Below are positions 26,363-36,298 of a DNA stretch of 63,204 bases, one piece after another. Position 1 is the stretch's first letter. Each line of letters starts with the position of its first letter. The notes beneath the pieces are model-generated. The model saw only the letters and a list, made by a program, of their open reading frames with translations. It searched no databases and was not told the origin of the DNA. The translations under genes and the position numbers were made by a program. Source of the stretch: Methanoculleus sp. (lineage in GTDB: Archaea > Halobacteriota > Methanomicrobia > Methanomicrobiales > Methanomicrobiaceae); the NCBI GenBank assembly GCA_011048835.1, contig DSDF01000082.1, forward strand, positions 1-63,204, in the 5' to 3' direction.

Positions 26363-27190
26363 ATGTCGATTGCCGTGGTATTTGACAGTGCGGGAACGCT
26401 TCTCCGCACCTTTCGGGTGGCGAAGGATATCCGGAAAGAAGAGATCATCGAGGACGTGGAAACCACCACGCTCGCGTATTCATGCGAGGAGCGGGCGCTG
26501 GTCACCCTCTATCTCCACTCAATGGATGTCATGGAGGCACCCGCGGAGCAGCTGCTCTCCGAGTTCCTCACCTCCCGGCAGATCGGGTTCGGGATCGCCT
26601 GCGCATGGCAGGTGGTCACCGCAGAGGACGTGGCGGCAATACTCTACCATGACAGGCTGGCCCGCGTCGGTGATTTGCAGGACTGCATCCGGAGGGTGTG
26701 GGGGATCTGCAAGCGTGAAGTGGTCGTTGCCCTTGCAAGCGGCGTCATGATCAACCAGATGATGGAGGGGATCGAGTACACCATCACCTCCGGCGGCCGC
26801 CCGTTCAAGGGTGCGCGGGAGACGGTCAGGGAACTGCACAAAATGGGGATCGCCACCTACGTGGCGTCCGGCGACCGGACGGACAAGCTGGTGCGGATGG
26901 CGGACTACCTCGGCATCCCCCACGACAATGTCCACGGGGTGGCCACCCCCTCCATCAAGGCACAGGTGGTCCGGGATTTGAAGTCCCAGTACGATACCGT
27001 GGTCATGGTCGGCGACGGCATCAACGACCTGACGGCACTGCGGGAAGCTCACGTCGCCATTCTCTCAAAACAGCAGCCCGGCAACAAACCGCAGGCGCTC
27101 ACCGACGCGGCGGATTACATCATCGAAAGTGTGACGGAGGTGGCCGATATCGTGAGAAAACTGCAATGTGGCACCGAATCGGCCTTGTGA
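26363..27190 (+). CDS. HAD-superfamily protein (soluble P-type-ATPase-like)
   Basis: A 275-residue HAD-fold protein. The nucleophile loop is VVFDSAGTLLRTF, motif II is YVASGDRTDK and motifs III/IV are in VVMVGDGINDLTAL, as in the phosphorylation domain of P-type ATPases and COG4087-like soluble relatives. The position two after the nucleophile Asp is Ala, not Asp, so ordinary phosphomonoesterase acid/base catalysis is doubtful. There are no membrane segments. It lies 53 bases upstream of atwA on the same strand, separated by an inverted repeat. Whether it belongs functionally to MCR activation is unknown. Confidence 0.78.
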   Translation: MSIAVVFDSAGTLLRTFRVAKDIRKEEIIEDVETTTLAYSCEERALVTLYLHSMDVMEAPAEQLLSEFLTSRQIGFGIACAWQVVTAEDVAAILYHDRLARVGDLQDCIRRVWGICKREVVVALASGVMINQMMEGIEYTITSGGRPFKGARETVRELHKMGIATYVASGDRTDKLVRMADYLGIPHDNVHGVATPSIKAQVVRDLKSQYDTVVMVGDGINDLTALREAHVAILSKQQPGNKPQALTDAADYIIESVTEVADIVRKLQCGTESAL

Positions 27191-27210
27191 CAATATAAAG
27201 ACTAATATTG
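27191..27210. promoter_or_regulatory. Inverted repeat in the promoter region of the MCR-activation operon
   Basis: CAATAT-AAAGACTA-ATATTG, perfect 6-bp arms, begins right after the stop of the HAD gene and ends 33 bases before the atwA start. AT-rich sequence inside it may contain the TATA box. An operator role is inference; GAGAGG further down (27232-27237) is the atwA ribosome-binding site. Confidence 0.45.
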
Positions 27211-27243
27211 TGTTAATGCAACAGTAAAAATGAGAGGTTACGT

Positions 27244-28854
27244 ATGGCCCCCTTGATCACGGTTAATAATCTTTGCATGGCATTTAACGGAAATGAGGTG
27301 CTGAAAAATATCAATTTCACCATGGAGGATGGTGAAATCCTCGGCATTATCGGCAGGAGCGGTGCGGGAAAAACGGTGCTCATGCACCTGATACGGGGGG
27401 TTGACGAACCCCCCACGAGCGGGGAGATCCTCTATCATATCGCAGCGTGCGAGGGCTGCGACCATATCGATGTGCAGAGCGCAGCGGGATCGGCCTGTCC
27501 CCGGTGCGGGGGCGCCATGACTGCCGCTGATGTCAATTTCTGGAATCCGGACAACGAGGTGCTGAAGAAGCGGATCATGCGCCGGACGGCAATCATGTTC
27601 CAGCGCACCTTCGCGCTCTACGGCGACGACCGGGTCATCGAGAACGTGCTCCATGCGCTCGACGATGTACGCTATCCGGTCGAGCATGCCGTGGGGCGGG
27701 CCGCCGACCTGCTCGATGAGGTCCGTCTCTCTCACCGGATGATGCATATCGCCCGTGACCTTTCAGGCGGGGAAAAACAGCGTGTCGTGCTGGCGAGGCA
27801 GCTGGCGAAAGAGCCCTTGCTCCTGTGTGCCGACGAGCCGACCGGCACCCTCGATCCCAAGACCGCCACGGTGGTGCACGATCTCCTCAACGAGGCGGCC
27901 GCGAAGAACAATATGGGCATGATCGTCACCTCTCACTTCTCCCAGGTTGTCGAGGATATTGCCGACCGTGCAATCCTGCTCGACGACGGAGAGATCGATG
28001 CCATCGGCTCCCCCTCCGAAATCATCCAGAAGTTCATGGAAAATGCAACGGATACCGAGACGTTCGAGCAGGCGGAACTCGGGGAGAATATTCTCGTCGC
28101 ACGCGATGTCGCCAAACGCTACCTCTCGGTCGACCGCGGGGTGATCAAAGCGGTGGACGGCGTCTCCTTCAACGTGTCCGAGCGCGAGATCTTCGGCATC
28201 ATCGGGACGAGCGGTGCCGGGAAGACCACCCTGTCCCGGATCATCGCCGGGATTATCGAGCCGACCGGCGGGGAGATGAACATCCGCATCGGCGAGGAAT
28301 GGATCGACATGACCAAGCCCGGCATCCAGTTCCGGGGCCGGGCCAAGGCCTATATCGGCCTGCTCCACCAGGAATACGACCTCTATCCCCACCGCACAGT
28401 CCTCGACAACCTCACCGACGCTATCGGCCTTGAATTCCCGAAAGAGCTGGCGATCCGCAAGGCGATTCTCACCCTGCGCATGGCGGGCTTTTCGGAGGAA
28501 AAAAGCCATTTAATCCTTGAACGCCGCCCCGACCAGCTGTCCGAGGGGGAGAAGCACCGCGTGGCGCTCGCCCAGGTGCTGATTCGCGAACCGAGAATTG
28601 TCCTCCTCGACGAGCCGACCGGCACCATGGACCCCATCACGAAGATCGACGTCAAGCACTCGATCATGCATGCCCGCGAGGAGATCGACGAGACATTTAT
28701 CGTCGTGTCCCACGATATGGACTTCGTGACTGATATCTGCGACCGTCTGGCACTCATGCGGGGCGGAAAAATTGTGAAAATTGGGCCCACAAAAGAGGTG
28801 ATCGAAGCGCTCTCCGCCGAAGAGCGTGAGATCATGGCAAAACCGGAACCCTGA
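27244..28854 (+). CDS. atwA: Methyl-coenzyme M reductase activation component A2 (twin ABC ATPase)
   Basis: A 536-residue protein with two ABC ATPase domains and no membrane part. This is component A2, which powers ATP-dependent reductive activation of F430 nickel in methyl-coenzyme M reductase. The first domain has Walker A GRSGAGKT, signature LSGGEKQR and Walker [12 protein letters not shown]. The second has [17 protein letters not shown] and [11 protein letters not shown]. Between Walker A and the signature of domain 1 are two CxxC pairs (CEGC and CPRC), a zinc-ribbon-like insertion. It heads the marker operon, and mmp3 follows after 9 bases. Confidence 0.95.
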   Translation: MAPLITVNNLCMAFNGNEVLKNINFTMEDGEILGIIGRSGAGKTVLMHLIRGVDEPPTSGEILYHIAACEGCDHIDVQSAAGSACPRCGGAMTAADVNFWNPDNEVLKKRIMRRTAIMFQRTFALYGDDRVIENVLHALDDVRYPVEHAVGRAADLLDEVRLSHRMMHIARDLSGGEKQRVVLARQLAKEPLLLCADEPTGTLDPKTATVVHDLLNEAAAKNNMGMIVTSHFSQVVEDIADRAILLDDGEIDAIGSPSEIIQKFMENATDTETFEQAELGENILVARDVAKRYLSVDRGVIKAVDGVSFNVSEREIFGIIGTSGAGKTTLSRIIAGIIEPTGGEMNIRIGEEWIDMTKPGIQFRGRAKAYIGLLHQEYDLYPHRTVLDNLTDAIGLEFPKELAIRKAILTLRMAGFSEEKSHLILERRPDQLSEGEKHRVALAQVLIREPRIVLLDEPTGTMDPITKIDVKHSIMHAREEIDETFIVVSHDMDFVTDICDRLALMRGGKIVKIGPTKEVIEALSAEEREIMAKPEP

Positions 28855-28863
28855 GGTGGCGAG

Positions 28864-30417
28864 ATGATCGAGATCCACCTCGACGGGACGAGGTTGGAGC
28901 TACAGGAAGGGACGACACTGGGGGACATTCTCCCCGCCCGGAAAAAAAAGTGCTGCGTGGCAATCGTCCGTCCGGTGGAGGCGGAACTTGCCGAGACAAA
29001 GAACATCAAATTCTACACCACTGCCGGCGAGGTGGTGGTCGAGCTCAACGATGCAGCAACGCCCTTTCTCAAAGGAAGAGACCTGGCAGCGCTGTTTTCG
29101 CCGGAAGAAGGCGAACAGGGGCTCGCAGTCGGGTGGGGAGACCGCTATGCTGTATCGTTCGGCCCGTTTTCTGCGCAGTTTTCGCCTTCGCGCAGGCCCT
29201 TCCGGTACGCGAAAGGCGACCTGGTTGTCGGCTGCGGTGGATATGACCCGCGCCGTTCGTTTTTGATCTTTTCACGAGCGGACCACATGGCGGATTTCGG
29301 CGCCGCAGCGGACGGCGGCGTGATCGGGAAGGTGGTGAGCGGCAGGGGGGTGCTCGGCCGCTGGGCCCCCGGCGATGCCGTGGAACGCATCGAGCGGGTG
29401 ATCAGCTGGGCGGACCAGACCAATTCCTTCATCGCCTCGGACGACAGCCTGCCGCTCGAAGATGGTATGTATATCGTCTCGTTCGTGCGGGCGGTGGCCG
29501 AGGGGTATTCGCCGGATGCCATCGACACAGCAACGGCCGAGAGCGTGGAGCACCTGCTCATGACGCTGGAGGACGGGTATTTTCTGGTGAAGCGCAGCAC
29601 GAGCACCCATATCATGGACCAGAAACTGATCGGGACGCCTGTTCCCCAGGAGAACAAGGCCTCCCGCCTCGAAGGGATCGTTACCGCACGGACACGCGGC
29701 AAAGCAAAAGGGTGCATCTATATTTATACGCAGGATACCCCGGGAAGCCCGGCGCACACGGTGGTCGGCAGGGTCGAACACGGGATCGAGCTGGTCAAGC
29801 TGGTGCGCGAGGGGGATGCCTTCTGCTTCGCGGTCGAGCCCGAACGCCTCGATTTCATGGGCATGACGGTCGCAGAGGCGCGATCGGTCGCAGCAGCCCG
29901 TGGTGTTTCAATCGAGATCGATGAGGAGGATGACCGCCGGGTCGTGGTGGGGCAGGAGCCCGGGACCACCCTTGAAGTCCTCGCTGGATCGCATGCCGCC
30001 CTCACCACGGTCCCCGCGGACAACGTGCTCGCCATCCGCCTCGACGACAAGCACGCACCCATGACCTGCACGATCTTCCGGGACGTCACGGGCCTCAAAG
30101 AGCACCGGATCGGGTTTATGCCGTTTTTATTCAATTTCGAGGACGTCTATCTCTTCAAGCCGAAGATCGCAACCGGCAGAAAGATCAACCTTGAAAACCT
30201 CCCCACGGAAGAGGTTCCCGCGTTCACGCTCGCCATGACCAATGACTCCCGCAAGAGCAGTGGCCTCGTGGGCGTCCGCGTCGCGCCCAGCACCGAGTTC
30301 GGCCCCACATCGGAGCCGTTCGGCGGTACGAACGTCTTCGGCATGCTGCTCGAACCCGAAAAGCTGGTGAGCTTCAAGGAAGGGGACACCGTCGTGGTCA
30401 GGGAGGTGCGGTCGTGA
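28864..30417 (+). CDS. mmp3: Methanogenesis marker protein 3
   Basis: A 517-residue protein matching methanogenesis marker 3. A small ubiquitin-like N-terminal part (about 1-70) precedes a cyclophilin-like region with the stretches YGFP-type FGPFSAQFSPS and GMYIVSFVRAVAEGYS. The C-terminal half contains TNDSRKSSGLVGVRV. The protein is confined to methanogens and their relatives and, as I recall, is part of the MCR activation complex with A2, Mmp7, Mmp17 and McrC. The biochemical role of the individual protein is not established. It ends in a GTGA overlap with mmp6. Confidence 0.9.
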   Translation: MIEIHLDGTRLELQEGTTLGDILPARKKKCCVAIVRPVEAELAETKNIKFYTTAGEVVVELNDAATPFLKGRDLAALFSPEEGEQGLAVGWGDRYAVSFGPFSAQFSPSRRPFRYAKGDLVVGCGGYDPRRSFLIFSRADHMADFGAAADGGVIGKVVSGRGVLGRWAPGDAVERIERVISWADQTNSFIASDDSLPLEDGMYIVSFVRAVAEGYSPDAIDTATAESVEHLLMTLEDGYFLVKRSTSTHIMDQKLIGTPVPQENKASRLEGIVTARTRGKAKGCIYIYTQDTPGSPAHTVVGRVEHGIELVKLVREGDAFCFAVEPERLDFMGMTVAEARSVAAARGVSIEIDEEDDRRVVVGQEPGTTLEVLAGSHAALTTVPADNVLAIRLDDKHAPMTCTIFRDVTGLKEHRIGFMPFLFNFEDVYLFKPKIATGRKINLENLPTEEVPAFTLAMTNDSRKSSGLVGVRVAPSTEFGPTSEPFGGTNVFGMLLEPEKLVSFKEGDTVVVREVRS

Positions 30418-30875
30418 AGGAGTATGTCCCGATCTACGTGGGCACGGTCACCCGGTACGTGTTCGTGGACTCGCCCGACATCACCCCGCAGACGCTCGCC
30501 ACGCGGGCTTACGAGGTGTCGGAGGGCGTGATGATCAAGGAGACCTGTTTCGGCCTGCAGGTCACCGGTATGCCGGAGGAGGTCGACCGCCTGATCGAGC
30601 ATATCCGGCTGATGGACCCCAACCACATCTTTGTCAAGGACCGGGGATTTCCGCCGGGCGACCCGAGGCGGTGCCGGGCCAATCTCGGGGGAGCGCGGCC
30701 CGGCTACTACGGGCACGAGTTCGAGATGGGGCTGATCCGTTTCGTGTCCCACGGTCTGGACGCAATAGAACTGATGGACGAGCAGGACTACCCGGAGGTC
30801 AAACACACCCGGACCGCCGGACCGGGGCTCGATGCCAGAACACTCAAACGACTTATTGACGCTGAGGAGAAGTGA
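30414..30875 (+). CDS. mmp6: Methanogenesis marker protein 6
   Basis: A 153-residue protein starting with GTG in a GTGA overlap with the mmp3 stop. KEYVPIYVGTVTRYVFVDSP and MIKETCFGLQVTG fit methanogenesis marker 6, with DPRRCRANLGGARPGYYGHE in the centre and two cysteines (TCFG and RRCR). It is found only in methanogens and related archaea, with no catalytic motif that I recognise. Its position inside the atwA-mmp operon ties it to MCR assembly or activation. Confidence 0.88.
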   Translation: MKEYVPIYVGTVTRYVFVDSPDITPQTLATRAYEVSEGVMIKETCFGLQVTGMPEEVDRLIEHIRLMDPNHIFVKDRGFPPGDPRRCRANLGGARPGYYGHEFEMGLIRFVSHGLDAIELMDEQDYPEVKHTRTAGPGLDARTLKRLIDAEEK

Positions 30876-30876
30876 A

Positions 30877-31326
30877 ATGGTAAAAGTGTTTATTTATCCC
30901 TCGACGAGCCTGATACTCTCGGATATGGTGGACAGGTGGGGACACGAGCCGCTCGGTGCGGCGCTGCAGATCCGGGAGCGGATCCAGACCCCGGGATTCG
31001 ACTCGCCCCCCCTCCAGATGACCCCGGATGACCCGAAACGGGGCCTGCGGTATGCCGCGGTCGAGGTGCCCTCGGGCGTGCGGGGGCGGATGGCACTTAT
31101 GGGGCCGCTGATCGAGGAGTCGGAGGCGGCGATCGTCATCAACGATGCGGATTTTTCGTTCGGGTGTATGGGATGCGCACGGACCAATGAGCTGGTCAAG
31201 CTGCTGATCCGGCACCGGGATATCCCGATTCTCGAGCTGACCTACCCCCGCTCCGAGGAGGAGGGGGTGGCGTTCGTGGGGGCGATAAAGCAGTTCCTCA
31301 CCGGCCTTTCGGAGGGCGCCGCGTGA
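30877..31326 (+). CDS. mmp5: Methanogenesis marker protein 5
   Basis: A 149-residue protein with the methanogenesis marker 5 pattern: [26 protein letters not shown] at the N-terminus is family-like, and a CxxC pair sits in [14 protein letters not shown]. The CxxC could bind metal or an Fe-S cluster, which is inference. I chose the ATG at 30877, one base after the mmp6 stop and preceded by GAGGAG, rather than an in-frame ATG 15 codons upstream inside mmp6. It overlaps mmp15 by GTGA. Confidence 0.87.
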   Translation: MVKVFIYPSTSLILSDMVDRWGHEPLGAALQIRERIQTPGFDSPPLQMTPDDPKRGLRYAAVEVPSGVRGRMALMGPLIEESEAAIVINDADFSFGCMGCARTNELVKLLIRHRDIPILELTYPRSEEEGVAFVGAIKQFLTGLSEGAA

Positions 31327-32576
31327 CCCAGAAGGTGCGGGTGGCTCAGCTCTCCTGCGGGCCTGAACATTCCGGGGTACAGGGGGAGATCTACGAAGCA
31401 GCGGAAGCGGTGAACGCGGAGATGTTCTTCCCCGATCTCACCCTCGCCGACATCCGCAGGTACTACGACGAGTTCGGGCTCGAGGCCCGGAGCCCCGACC
31501 TGAAACTCGCCATCGCCCGGGCCAAAGCGCTCGTCGAAGGGCGCGTGGACGCCGACGCCGTGTTCATCGCCACATGCTTCCGGTGTGCGGAGGCTGCGAT
31601 CGTGCGCAACGAACTGCGCCGCTATATCCACGAGCACTCCGACCTTCCGGTGGTCAGCTACTCGTTTACGGAGCGGACGACAGCCGGAACGCTGCTGACG
31701 CGGATGGAGGCGCTGACCACCATCGCCCGGCGCCGCGCCCTCCTGGCCCGCGAGGTGCAGGAGGGGCTCACCCTCGGGGTGGACAGCGGGTCGTCCACCA
31801 CCAAGGCGGTGGTCATGCGCGACAACGAGATCATCGGCACCGGCTGGGTCCCCACGGTCAGGGTGAATGAGAGCGCCGACGAGGCGGTGGCGCTGGCGCT
31901 CAAGGAGGCGGGGGTGACGATCGACGAGATCGAAGCCATCGGGACGACCGGCTATGGGCGCTTCCTGGTGGGCGACCACCTCGCCGCAAATCTCGTGCAG
32001 GAGGAACTGACCGTGAACTCCAAGGGAGCGGTCTACCTTGCAGACCGCCAGCACGGTCCGGCCACGGTCATCGATATCGGTGGCATGGACAACAAGGCCA
32101 TCTCGGTGCAGGACGGCATCCCGGGAACCTTCACCATGGGCGGCATCTGTGCGGGCGCCAGCGGGAGGTTCCTCGAAATGACCGCGAAACGGCTGGGGAT
32201 CGACATCACCGAGCTCGGCCCCATCGCCATGAAGGGGATCTCGAAGAAGGTCCCCATGAACAGTTACTGCATCGTCTTCGGTACGCAGAGTCTGGTCAAT
32301 GCGCTGGCCGCCGGCAGCACCCCGGAAGACGTGGCGGCCGCGGCCTGCCACAGCGTTGCCGAACAGGTGTTCGAGCAGCAGCTGCAGGAGGTGGACATCA
32401 AGGAGCCGGTGATCATGGTGGGCGGGACGTCGCTCATCGAAGGGCTGGTCCACGAGATGGGCCAGCTCCTGCAGACGGATATCCTGGTCCCCCCGCACTC
32501 GCAGTTCATCGGTGCGGTCGGCTGCGCACTGCTTGCCTCGGGGTTCAGGGGTGGACGATCCGATGAAAGCGTTTGA
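31323..32576 (+). CDS. mmp15: Methanogenesis marker protein 15 (activase-like ATPase)
   Basis: A 417-residue protein with a methanogen-specific N-terminal domain (about 1-150) followed by a BadF/HgdC-type ASKHA ATPase domain. The phosphate motif is [14 protein letters not shown], followed by DIGGMDNKA and [12 protein letters not shown]. Homologous activases use ATP to drive low-potential electron transfer through a bridging [4Fe-4S] cluster. That chemistry suits reductive activation of MCR, but the specific role here is inference. The start is GTG in a GTGA overlap, and the end overlaps mmp17 by 14 bases. Confidence 0.9.
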   Translation: MTQKVRVAQLSCGPEHSGVQGEIYEAAEAVNAEMFFPDLTLADIRRYYDEFGLEARSPDLKLAIARAKALVEGRVDADAVFIATCFRCAEAAIVRNELRRYIHEHSDLPVVSYSFTERTTAGTLLTRMEALTTIARRRALLAREVQEGLTLGVDSGSSTTKAVVMRDNEIIGTGWVPTVRVNESADEAVALALKEAGVTIDEIEAIGTTGYGRFLVGDHLAANLVQEELTVNSKGAVYLADRQHGPATVIDIGGMDNKAISVQDGIPGTFTMGGICAGASGRFLEMTAKRLGIDITELGPIAMKGISKKVPMNSYCIVFGTQSLVNALAAGSTPEDVAAAACHSVAEQVFEQQLQEVDIKEPVIMVGGTSLIEGLVHEMGQLLQTDILVPPHSQFIGAVGCALLASGFRGGRSDESV

Positions 32577-33147
32577 GTATTTCGAGGTGGAATGCGAGGA
32601 TGCGGTGGGGGCGGAATCCTACCGGCGGATAGCCGGGGATATCCTCGGCGACCTCGACCTGATCAAGGTGATCGGCAGGCTGCACATCTACATCGATCCG
32701 AAGGTGCCCCTCTTTCTCGCGGTGGGCCTGACCCGAAAACTGCCCCGGCGGGTGCGGCTCCGTGAATTTGCAAACGTGCTCGAGAAGGGAGACGGGGTGG
32801 TCATCGATATTTCCGACGAGACCCATTTGTCCCGGCTCCTGCACATCCTCTGGGAGCGGTTCGGGCGCGACCAGGTGGAGCAGCCCGACCGGTGGACGAT
32901 CCAGATCCGGGGCGGCGGGGCGGACCCGTCCGAGATCGAGGAACTGATCGTATTTGATCCCACCGAAAGCCTGGCAAAAGACATCATCTACGCCTTCCAG
33001 TACATCGCCCCCGAGGGCTTCAAGGTCCGGCGCCAGCTCGTGAAAGAGGGGAGGTTTTACTATGTGGCGAGCGAGAACACGCTTGATGTGGACGAGGTGG
33101 ACCGCCTGCTCGCGGAGAACTTTGCCAAGATCGGGGTGAACGAATGA
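32563..33147 (+). CDS. mmp17: Methanogenesis marker protein 17
   Basis: A 194-residue protein with the marker 17 signature: [19 protein letters not shown] near the start, [19 protein letters not shown], and [20 protein letters not shown] in the second half. I chose the ATG at 32563, which is preceded by GGGGTGG; it lies inside the end of mmp15. As I recall, Mmp17 is a subunit of the isolated MCR activation complex. It overlaps mmp7 by ATGA. Confidence 0.88.
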   Translation: MKAFEYFEVECEDAVGAESYRRIAGDILGDLDLIKVIGRLHIYIDPKVPLFLAVGLTRKLPRRVRLREFANVLEKGDGVVIDISDETHLSRLLHILWERFGRDQVEQPDRWTIQIRGGGADPSEIEELIVFDPTESLAKDIIYAFQYIAPEGFKVRRQLVKEGRFYYVASENTLDVDEVDRLLAENFAKIGVNE

Positions 33148-34082
33148 CGCTCGTGCCGATCACCTACAAGGGAGGCGTCTACCGCCACGACGAAGTTGTC
33201 GATCTCATCGACGATCTCGGGGGGTATGTCATCCAGAAGCACCAGCTCGCCCAGGAGATCGTCCTCCAGTCCCTGGTGCCCAAAGAGGATATCGACTTCC
33301 TGCGCGCGGTTGCCCGCCCCCTCGCCGGAGAGGTGATCGAGGCGCCGCTCGTGGGCACCGAGATCGCCGTTATAAGCCCCAGTCTCGAGATCCACCACCT
33401 CCCGCACGCCTCCTGCGATGTGGCCGAATACCTGCGCCGCGTGGGCGCAAAGACAAACGTGATCGGGCTTGCCCGCGGGTTCGGAAAACGGATAGCCAAC
33501 CTCAACCTCGAGGAACGGGACGTGATCAACGAGCACGACTGCGCGGTCTACCTGCTGGGCAACTTCGAGGAGTGCATCCGGGAGAAACTGCCTTCGCTCC
33601 GTCGCGGCGTCACCGTCCCCATCGTGGTCGCCGGCGCCCCCTCGGCCGATCGCCTGAAAGAGATCATCGAGCCGCCCGTCGAGGGCTATGTGGGTGGTCT
33701 CGGGAGAGTTGCGCACCGGATGCGAAAAGAGGAGGAGCTCGAACCCCTCGACCGGGTTGTCGACGAGGTCTCGAGCGTGCTCAGCGCCTACCGCGAGGAG
33801 ATCGCCAAGGACCCGCTCTCGATCTCCCCGGCCCGTTTGATGGTGGTTATCGATGAAAAGATGCACATCACGGCCGAATCCACGCACCCCACCCCGATCA
33901 CCGTCCAGATCGCGGGCCTGCGGGTGAAGGTGGACTACGAGATCTATGCGGATGAGCTGCGCGCGCTGGAGATTGAGGAGGGGGTTACGGTGGGCGATGT
34001 TGCAGACGTTCTCCCGTCACGAATGCGCAATTACATATGGCTAAAGATACGACCTTTTTCAGAAACCAATGTCATGGTCTGA
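33144..34082 (+). CDS. mmp7: Methanogenesis marker protein 7
   Basis: A 312-residue protein, the last gene of the MCR-activation operon. The pattern VPITYKGGVYRHDEVVDLID, HLPHASCDVAEYLRRVGAK and YVGGLGRVAHRMRKEEE fits methanogenesis marker 7. Cysteines occur in ASCDV and HDCAVYL. As I recall, Mmp7 with Mmp17 and McrC carries the complex iron-sulfur L-clusters that feed electrons to MCR; the cluster ligands cannot be assigned here. No strong terminator follows. Confidence 0.88.
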   Translation: MTLVPITYKGGVYRHDEVVDLIDDLGGYVIQKHQLAQEIVLQSLVPKEDIDFLRAVARPLAGEVIEAPLVGTEIAVISPSLEIHHLPHASCDVAEYLRRVGAKTNVIGLARGFGKRIANLNLEERDVINEHDCAVYLLGNFEECIREKLPSLRRGVTVPIVVAGAPSADRLKEIIEPPVEGYVGGLGRVAHRMRKEEELEPLDRVVDEVSSVLSAYREEIAKDPLSISPARLMVVIDEKMHITAESTHPTPITVQIAGLRVKVDYEIYADELRALEIEEGVTVGDVADVLPSRMRNYIWLKIRPFSETNVMV

Positions 34083-34155
34083 ACCGTGACTGCCCCCGGT
34101 GCGGGGGATCCGCTCCATCCCGCGCCGGTCAGCAACAGTAGCGTGGTGCATACGA

Positions 34156-34611
34156 GTGGATTTTGAAGCGATGCTGAAGGAGATTGGCGAACGCGGTCTG
34201 GCAGAGACAGCGGAGGAATGCCTGCGGAAAATCGAGGAGGAATCGGGGGCGGTTCCCCTGATTTTCCGGCGGATGGCCGGGCGCCCCGAGGTGCTCCTCT
34301 CCCATCTCCTCTACAAGAATGCGGTGACGGAGACGAGCTCCATCGAACCAAAATACGTCGAGCTGATCAGCCTCGCGGTGAGCGCCGCCCTCAACTGCAG
34401 CCACTGCGTCGAGTACCACATGACTACTGCGCTGAAGAAGGGCGCGACCCGCGAGGAGATCCTCGAGGTCATCCTGATCGCCGGGTCGCTCGCGAACGCC
34501 TCGGTGCTCGCCGATGCCTACCGGGTGGTCGACCCGAACGGGGATCCCTGCGGCGCCTCCTGTGATGTCAACGGCGTGGGCCTGAAACGCACCCTGAAGA
34601 GTGAAAAATAA
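34156..34611 (+). CDS. Carboxymuconolactone decarboxylase / AhpD-like protein
   Basis: A 151-residue CMD-family protein with the AhpD-type redox motif CSHC in LNCSHCVEYHMTTALKKGA. This indicates a thiol-peroxidase or disulfide-reducing function rather than lactone decarboxylation. A second cysteine pair, CGASC, is near the C-terminus and is unusual. The start is uncertain: GTG at 34156 with GGTG upstream, or ATG at 34171. It follows mmp7 by 73 bases and may be read from the same transcript, as part of oxygen defence in an anaerobe (inference). Confidence 0.82.
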   Translation: MDFEAMLKEIGERGLAETAEECLRKIEEESGAVPLIFRRMAGRPEVLLSHLLYKNAVTETSSIEPKYVELISLAVSAALNCSHCVEYHMTTALKKGATREEILEVILIAGSLANASVLADAYRVVDPNGDPCGASCDVNGVGLKRTLKSEK

Positions 34612-34837
34612 GTTCTATCTCTTGTTTCCTGCCGAACGCCGCTTTCGTCGTGGCAGGCCCCACCGGGCGGCGGCCTATAGATCTCTATAGGTATGATGCA
34701 AACACAGGGGTTGTATTTCCTGCTATTGTATCACCTGCACATCTATATTTATAAATAACTATAAATCTACGGCCCCGGTATAAAAATACGATGATTAACC
34801 AGCGACAATTCTGCGGTGCGCCCGTCCGGAGGGACGC
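34612..34837 (+). promoter_or_regulatory. Intergenic control region of the glycan operon
   Basis: This 226-base gap contains an 18-base inverted repeat (34674-34691, listed separately). An AT-rich stretch follows (34743-34766, with TTTATAAATAAC). A good BRE/TATA candidate, GGTATAAAAATAC, is at 34777-34789. GGAGGG (34830s) directly before the ATG at 34838 is the ribosome-binding site. I see no gene or stable long RNA structure in it. Confidence 0.5.
34674..34691. repeat. Inverted repeat with CCTATA/TATAGG half-sites
   Basis: CCTATAGA-TC-TCTATAGG: perfect 8-bp arms around a two-base centre, 147 bases before the GH57 start and upstream of the TATA candidates. A perfect palindrome with the same half-sites lies at 40381-40398, before the second HAD gene. 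This is a candidate operator. Confidence 0.55.
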
Positions 34838-36298
34838 ATGACCGACCCCTGCGTCTGTTTCGCGTTCGAGGTCCATCAGCCGTTCCGCCTGAACGAGGCC
34901 ATTCGCAGCAGTAATCCGGGGAAGGGAATCTCATTTGAGTCCTGGTTGTTCTCCCCGTCGAACAGGGACTACTGCACGCGCATCGCCGCACAGTGCTATA
35001 TCCCGGCGACGGAACTGCTGCTCGAGTCACTGGATAGGGATTTCCGGTGTGCCCTGAGTTTTTCCGGCACGCTTATCGAGCAGCTCGAGCGGTGGTCGCC
35101 CGACGCGCTGGACCTCTTTTCCCAGGCGGCGGCGCACCGGAATACGGAGGTCCTCGGGCAGACCTACTATCACAGCCTTGCGGGCCTTTTCGAGAACCAC
35201 GAGGAGTTTGCCGCGGAGATCCGGCATCACCGCCAGCTCATGGAGGACCTCTTCTGCGAAACCCCGTCGGTCTTCGAAAACACGGAACTGATCCTCGACG
35301 AGAGGATCGCACGGACTGCCGCCGACCTCGGGTTCGATGCGATCTATACGGAAGGGGCGGACCGCGTGCTCGGTGGGCGGAGCCCGAATTTTGTCTACTC
35401 CACGGCGGGGATACCCACCCTGCTCCGCCACGGGCGCCTCTCCGACGACATCGCCTTCCGCTTTTCGGACCGCACCTGGGACGAATGGCCGCTTACCGCC
35501 GCCACCTATGCATGCTGGCTCGCGGCGACCCCCGGCGACTGCACCCACGTGTTTCTCGATTATGAGTCGTTCGGCGAGCACCACTGGACGGAGACAGGGA
35601 TCCTCGACTTTTTTGAGGGCCTTCCCGCGGCATGCGAGGAGCAGGGGGTCGAATGTGCACTCCCCGCCGAGGTCGCATTGCTCGACCCGGTCGGCGAGCT
35701 CTCCATCCAGTACCCGCTCTCGTGGGCAGACCGGGAAAAGGACGTCTCGGCGTGGCTCGGCAACCGGATGCAGAAGAGCGCGTTCTGCTCGATACAGGAG
35801 ATCGTGGCGCTCCGCCCTGAAGATCCCCTCCATCGCTACTTTCTGACCAGCGACCACTTTTACTATTTCTCCACGAAGAACGGCTCCTGCGGTTACGTGC
35901 ACGAGTATTTCAACCCGCAGGACACTGCTGAGGATGCCTTTTCCCTGTATATGCATGCGGTGGCTGCGTATTTTCGCCGCATCACCGCCCTTCGGAAATC
36001 CCGCACCGCCGCACGGGGCCTGCGCATCGTCCCGCCGGAGGAGGCCTTCCATTTCAGGGACGCCGACGGGCAGTATATCACCTCCGCCCACTGCCTCGCC
36101 GAGTTTGCCGACGCACTGTCGTGGGTGCCTGCCGGAGCGCTCTGCTCCCACGCGGAACGGGGGGACTTTGCCCGGTGGGCCGAACACGTCCTCGGCGACG
36201 TAAAACTGGCCGACGAGATCGAGGGCTGCACGGAGAGGCTTTCGCTGTGCGGGGCGGTGAACGCGAGGAGGGATGCCCTGTGGAAACGCTTAAAATAG
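34838..36298 (+). CDS. Glycoside hydrolase family 57 protein (alpha-amylase-like)
   Basis: A 486-residue GH57 enzyme starting with FAFEVHQPFRLNE, the first conserved GH57 region. The probable nucleophile Glu is in FENTELILDE and the acid/base Asp in VFLDYESFGEHHW. Family members hydrolyse or transfer alpha-1,4-glucans. This shorter amylase-like subgroup is common next to glycogen-synthase-like genes in methanogens. No signal peptide is present, so it acts in the cytosol. It heads an operon with two GT4 glycosyltransferases, an APH-fold kinase and a HAD protein, and overlaps the first glycosyltransferase by 19 bases. Confidence 0.9.
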   Translation: MTDPCVCFAFEVHQPFRLNEAIRSSNPGKGISFESWLFSPSNRDYCTRIAAQCYIPATELLLESLDRDFRCALSFSGTLIEQLERWSPDALDLFSQAAAHRNTEVLGQTYYHSLAGLFENHEEFAAEIRHHRQLMEDLFCETPSVFENTELILDERIARTAADLGFDAIYTEGADRVLGGRSPNFVYSTAGIPTLLRHGRLSDDIAFRFSDRTWDEWPLTAATYACWLAATPGDCTHVFLDYESFGEHHWTETGILDFFEGLPAACEEQGVECALPAEVALLDPVGELSIQYPLSWADREKDVSAWLGNRMQKSAFCSIQEIVALRPEDPLHRYFLTSDHFYYFSTKNGSCGYVHEYFNPQDTAEDAFSLYMHAVAAYFRRITALRKSRTAARGLRIVPPEEAFHFRDADGQYITSAHCLAEFADALSWVPAGALCSHAERGDFARWAEHVLGDVKLADEIEGCTERLSLCGAVNARRDALWKRLK

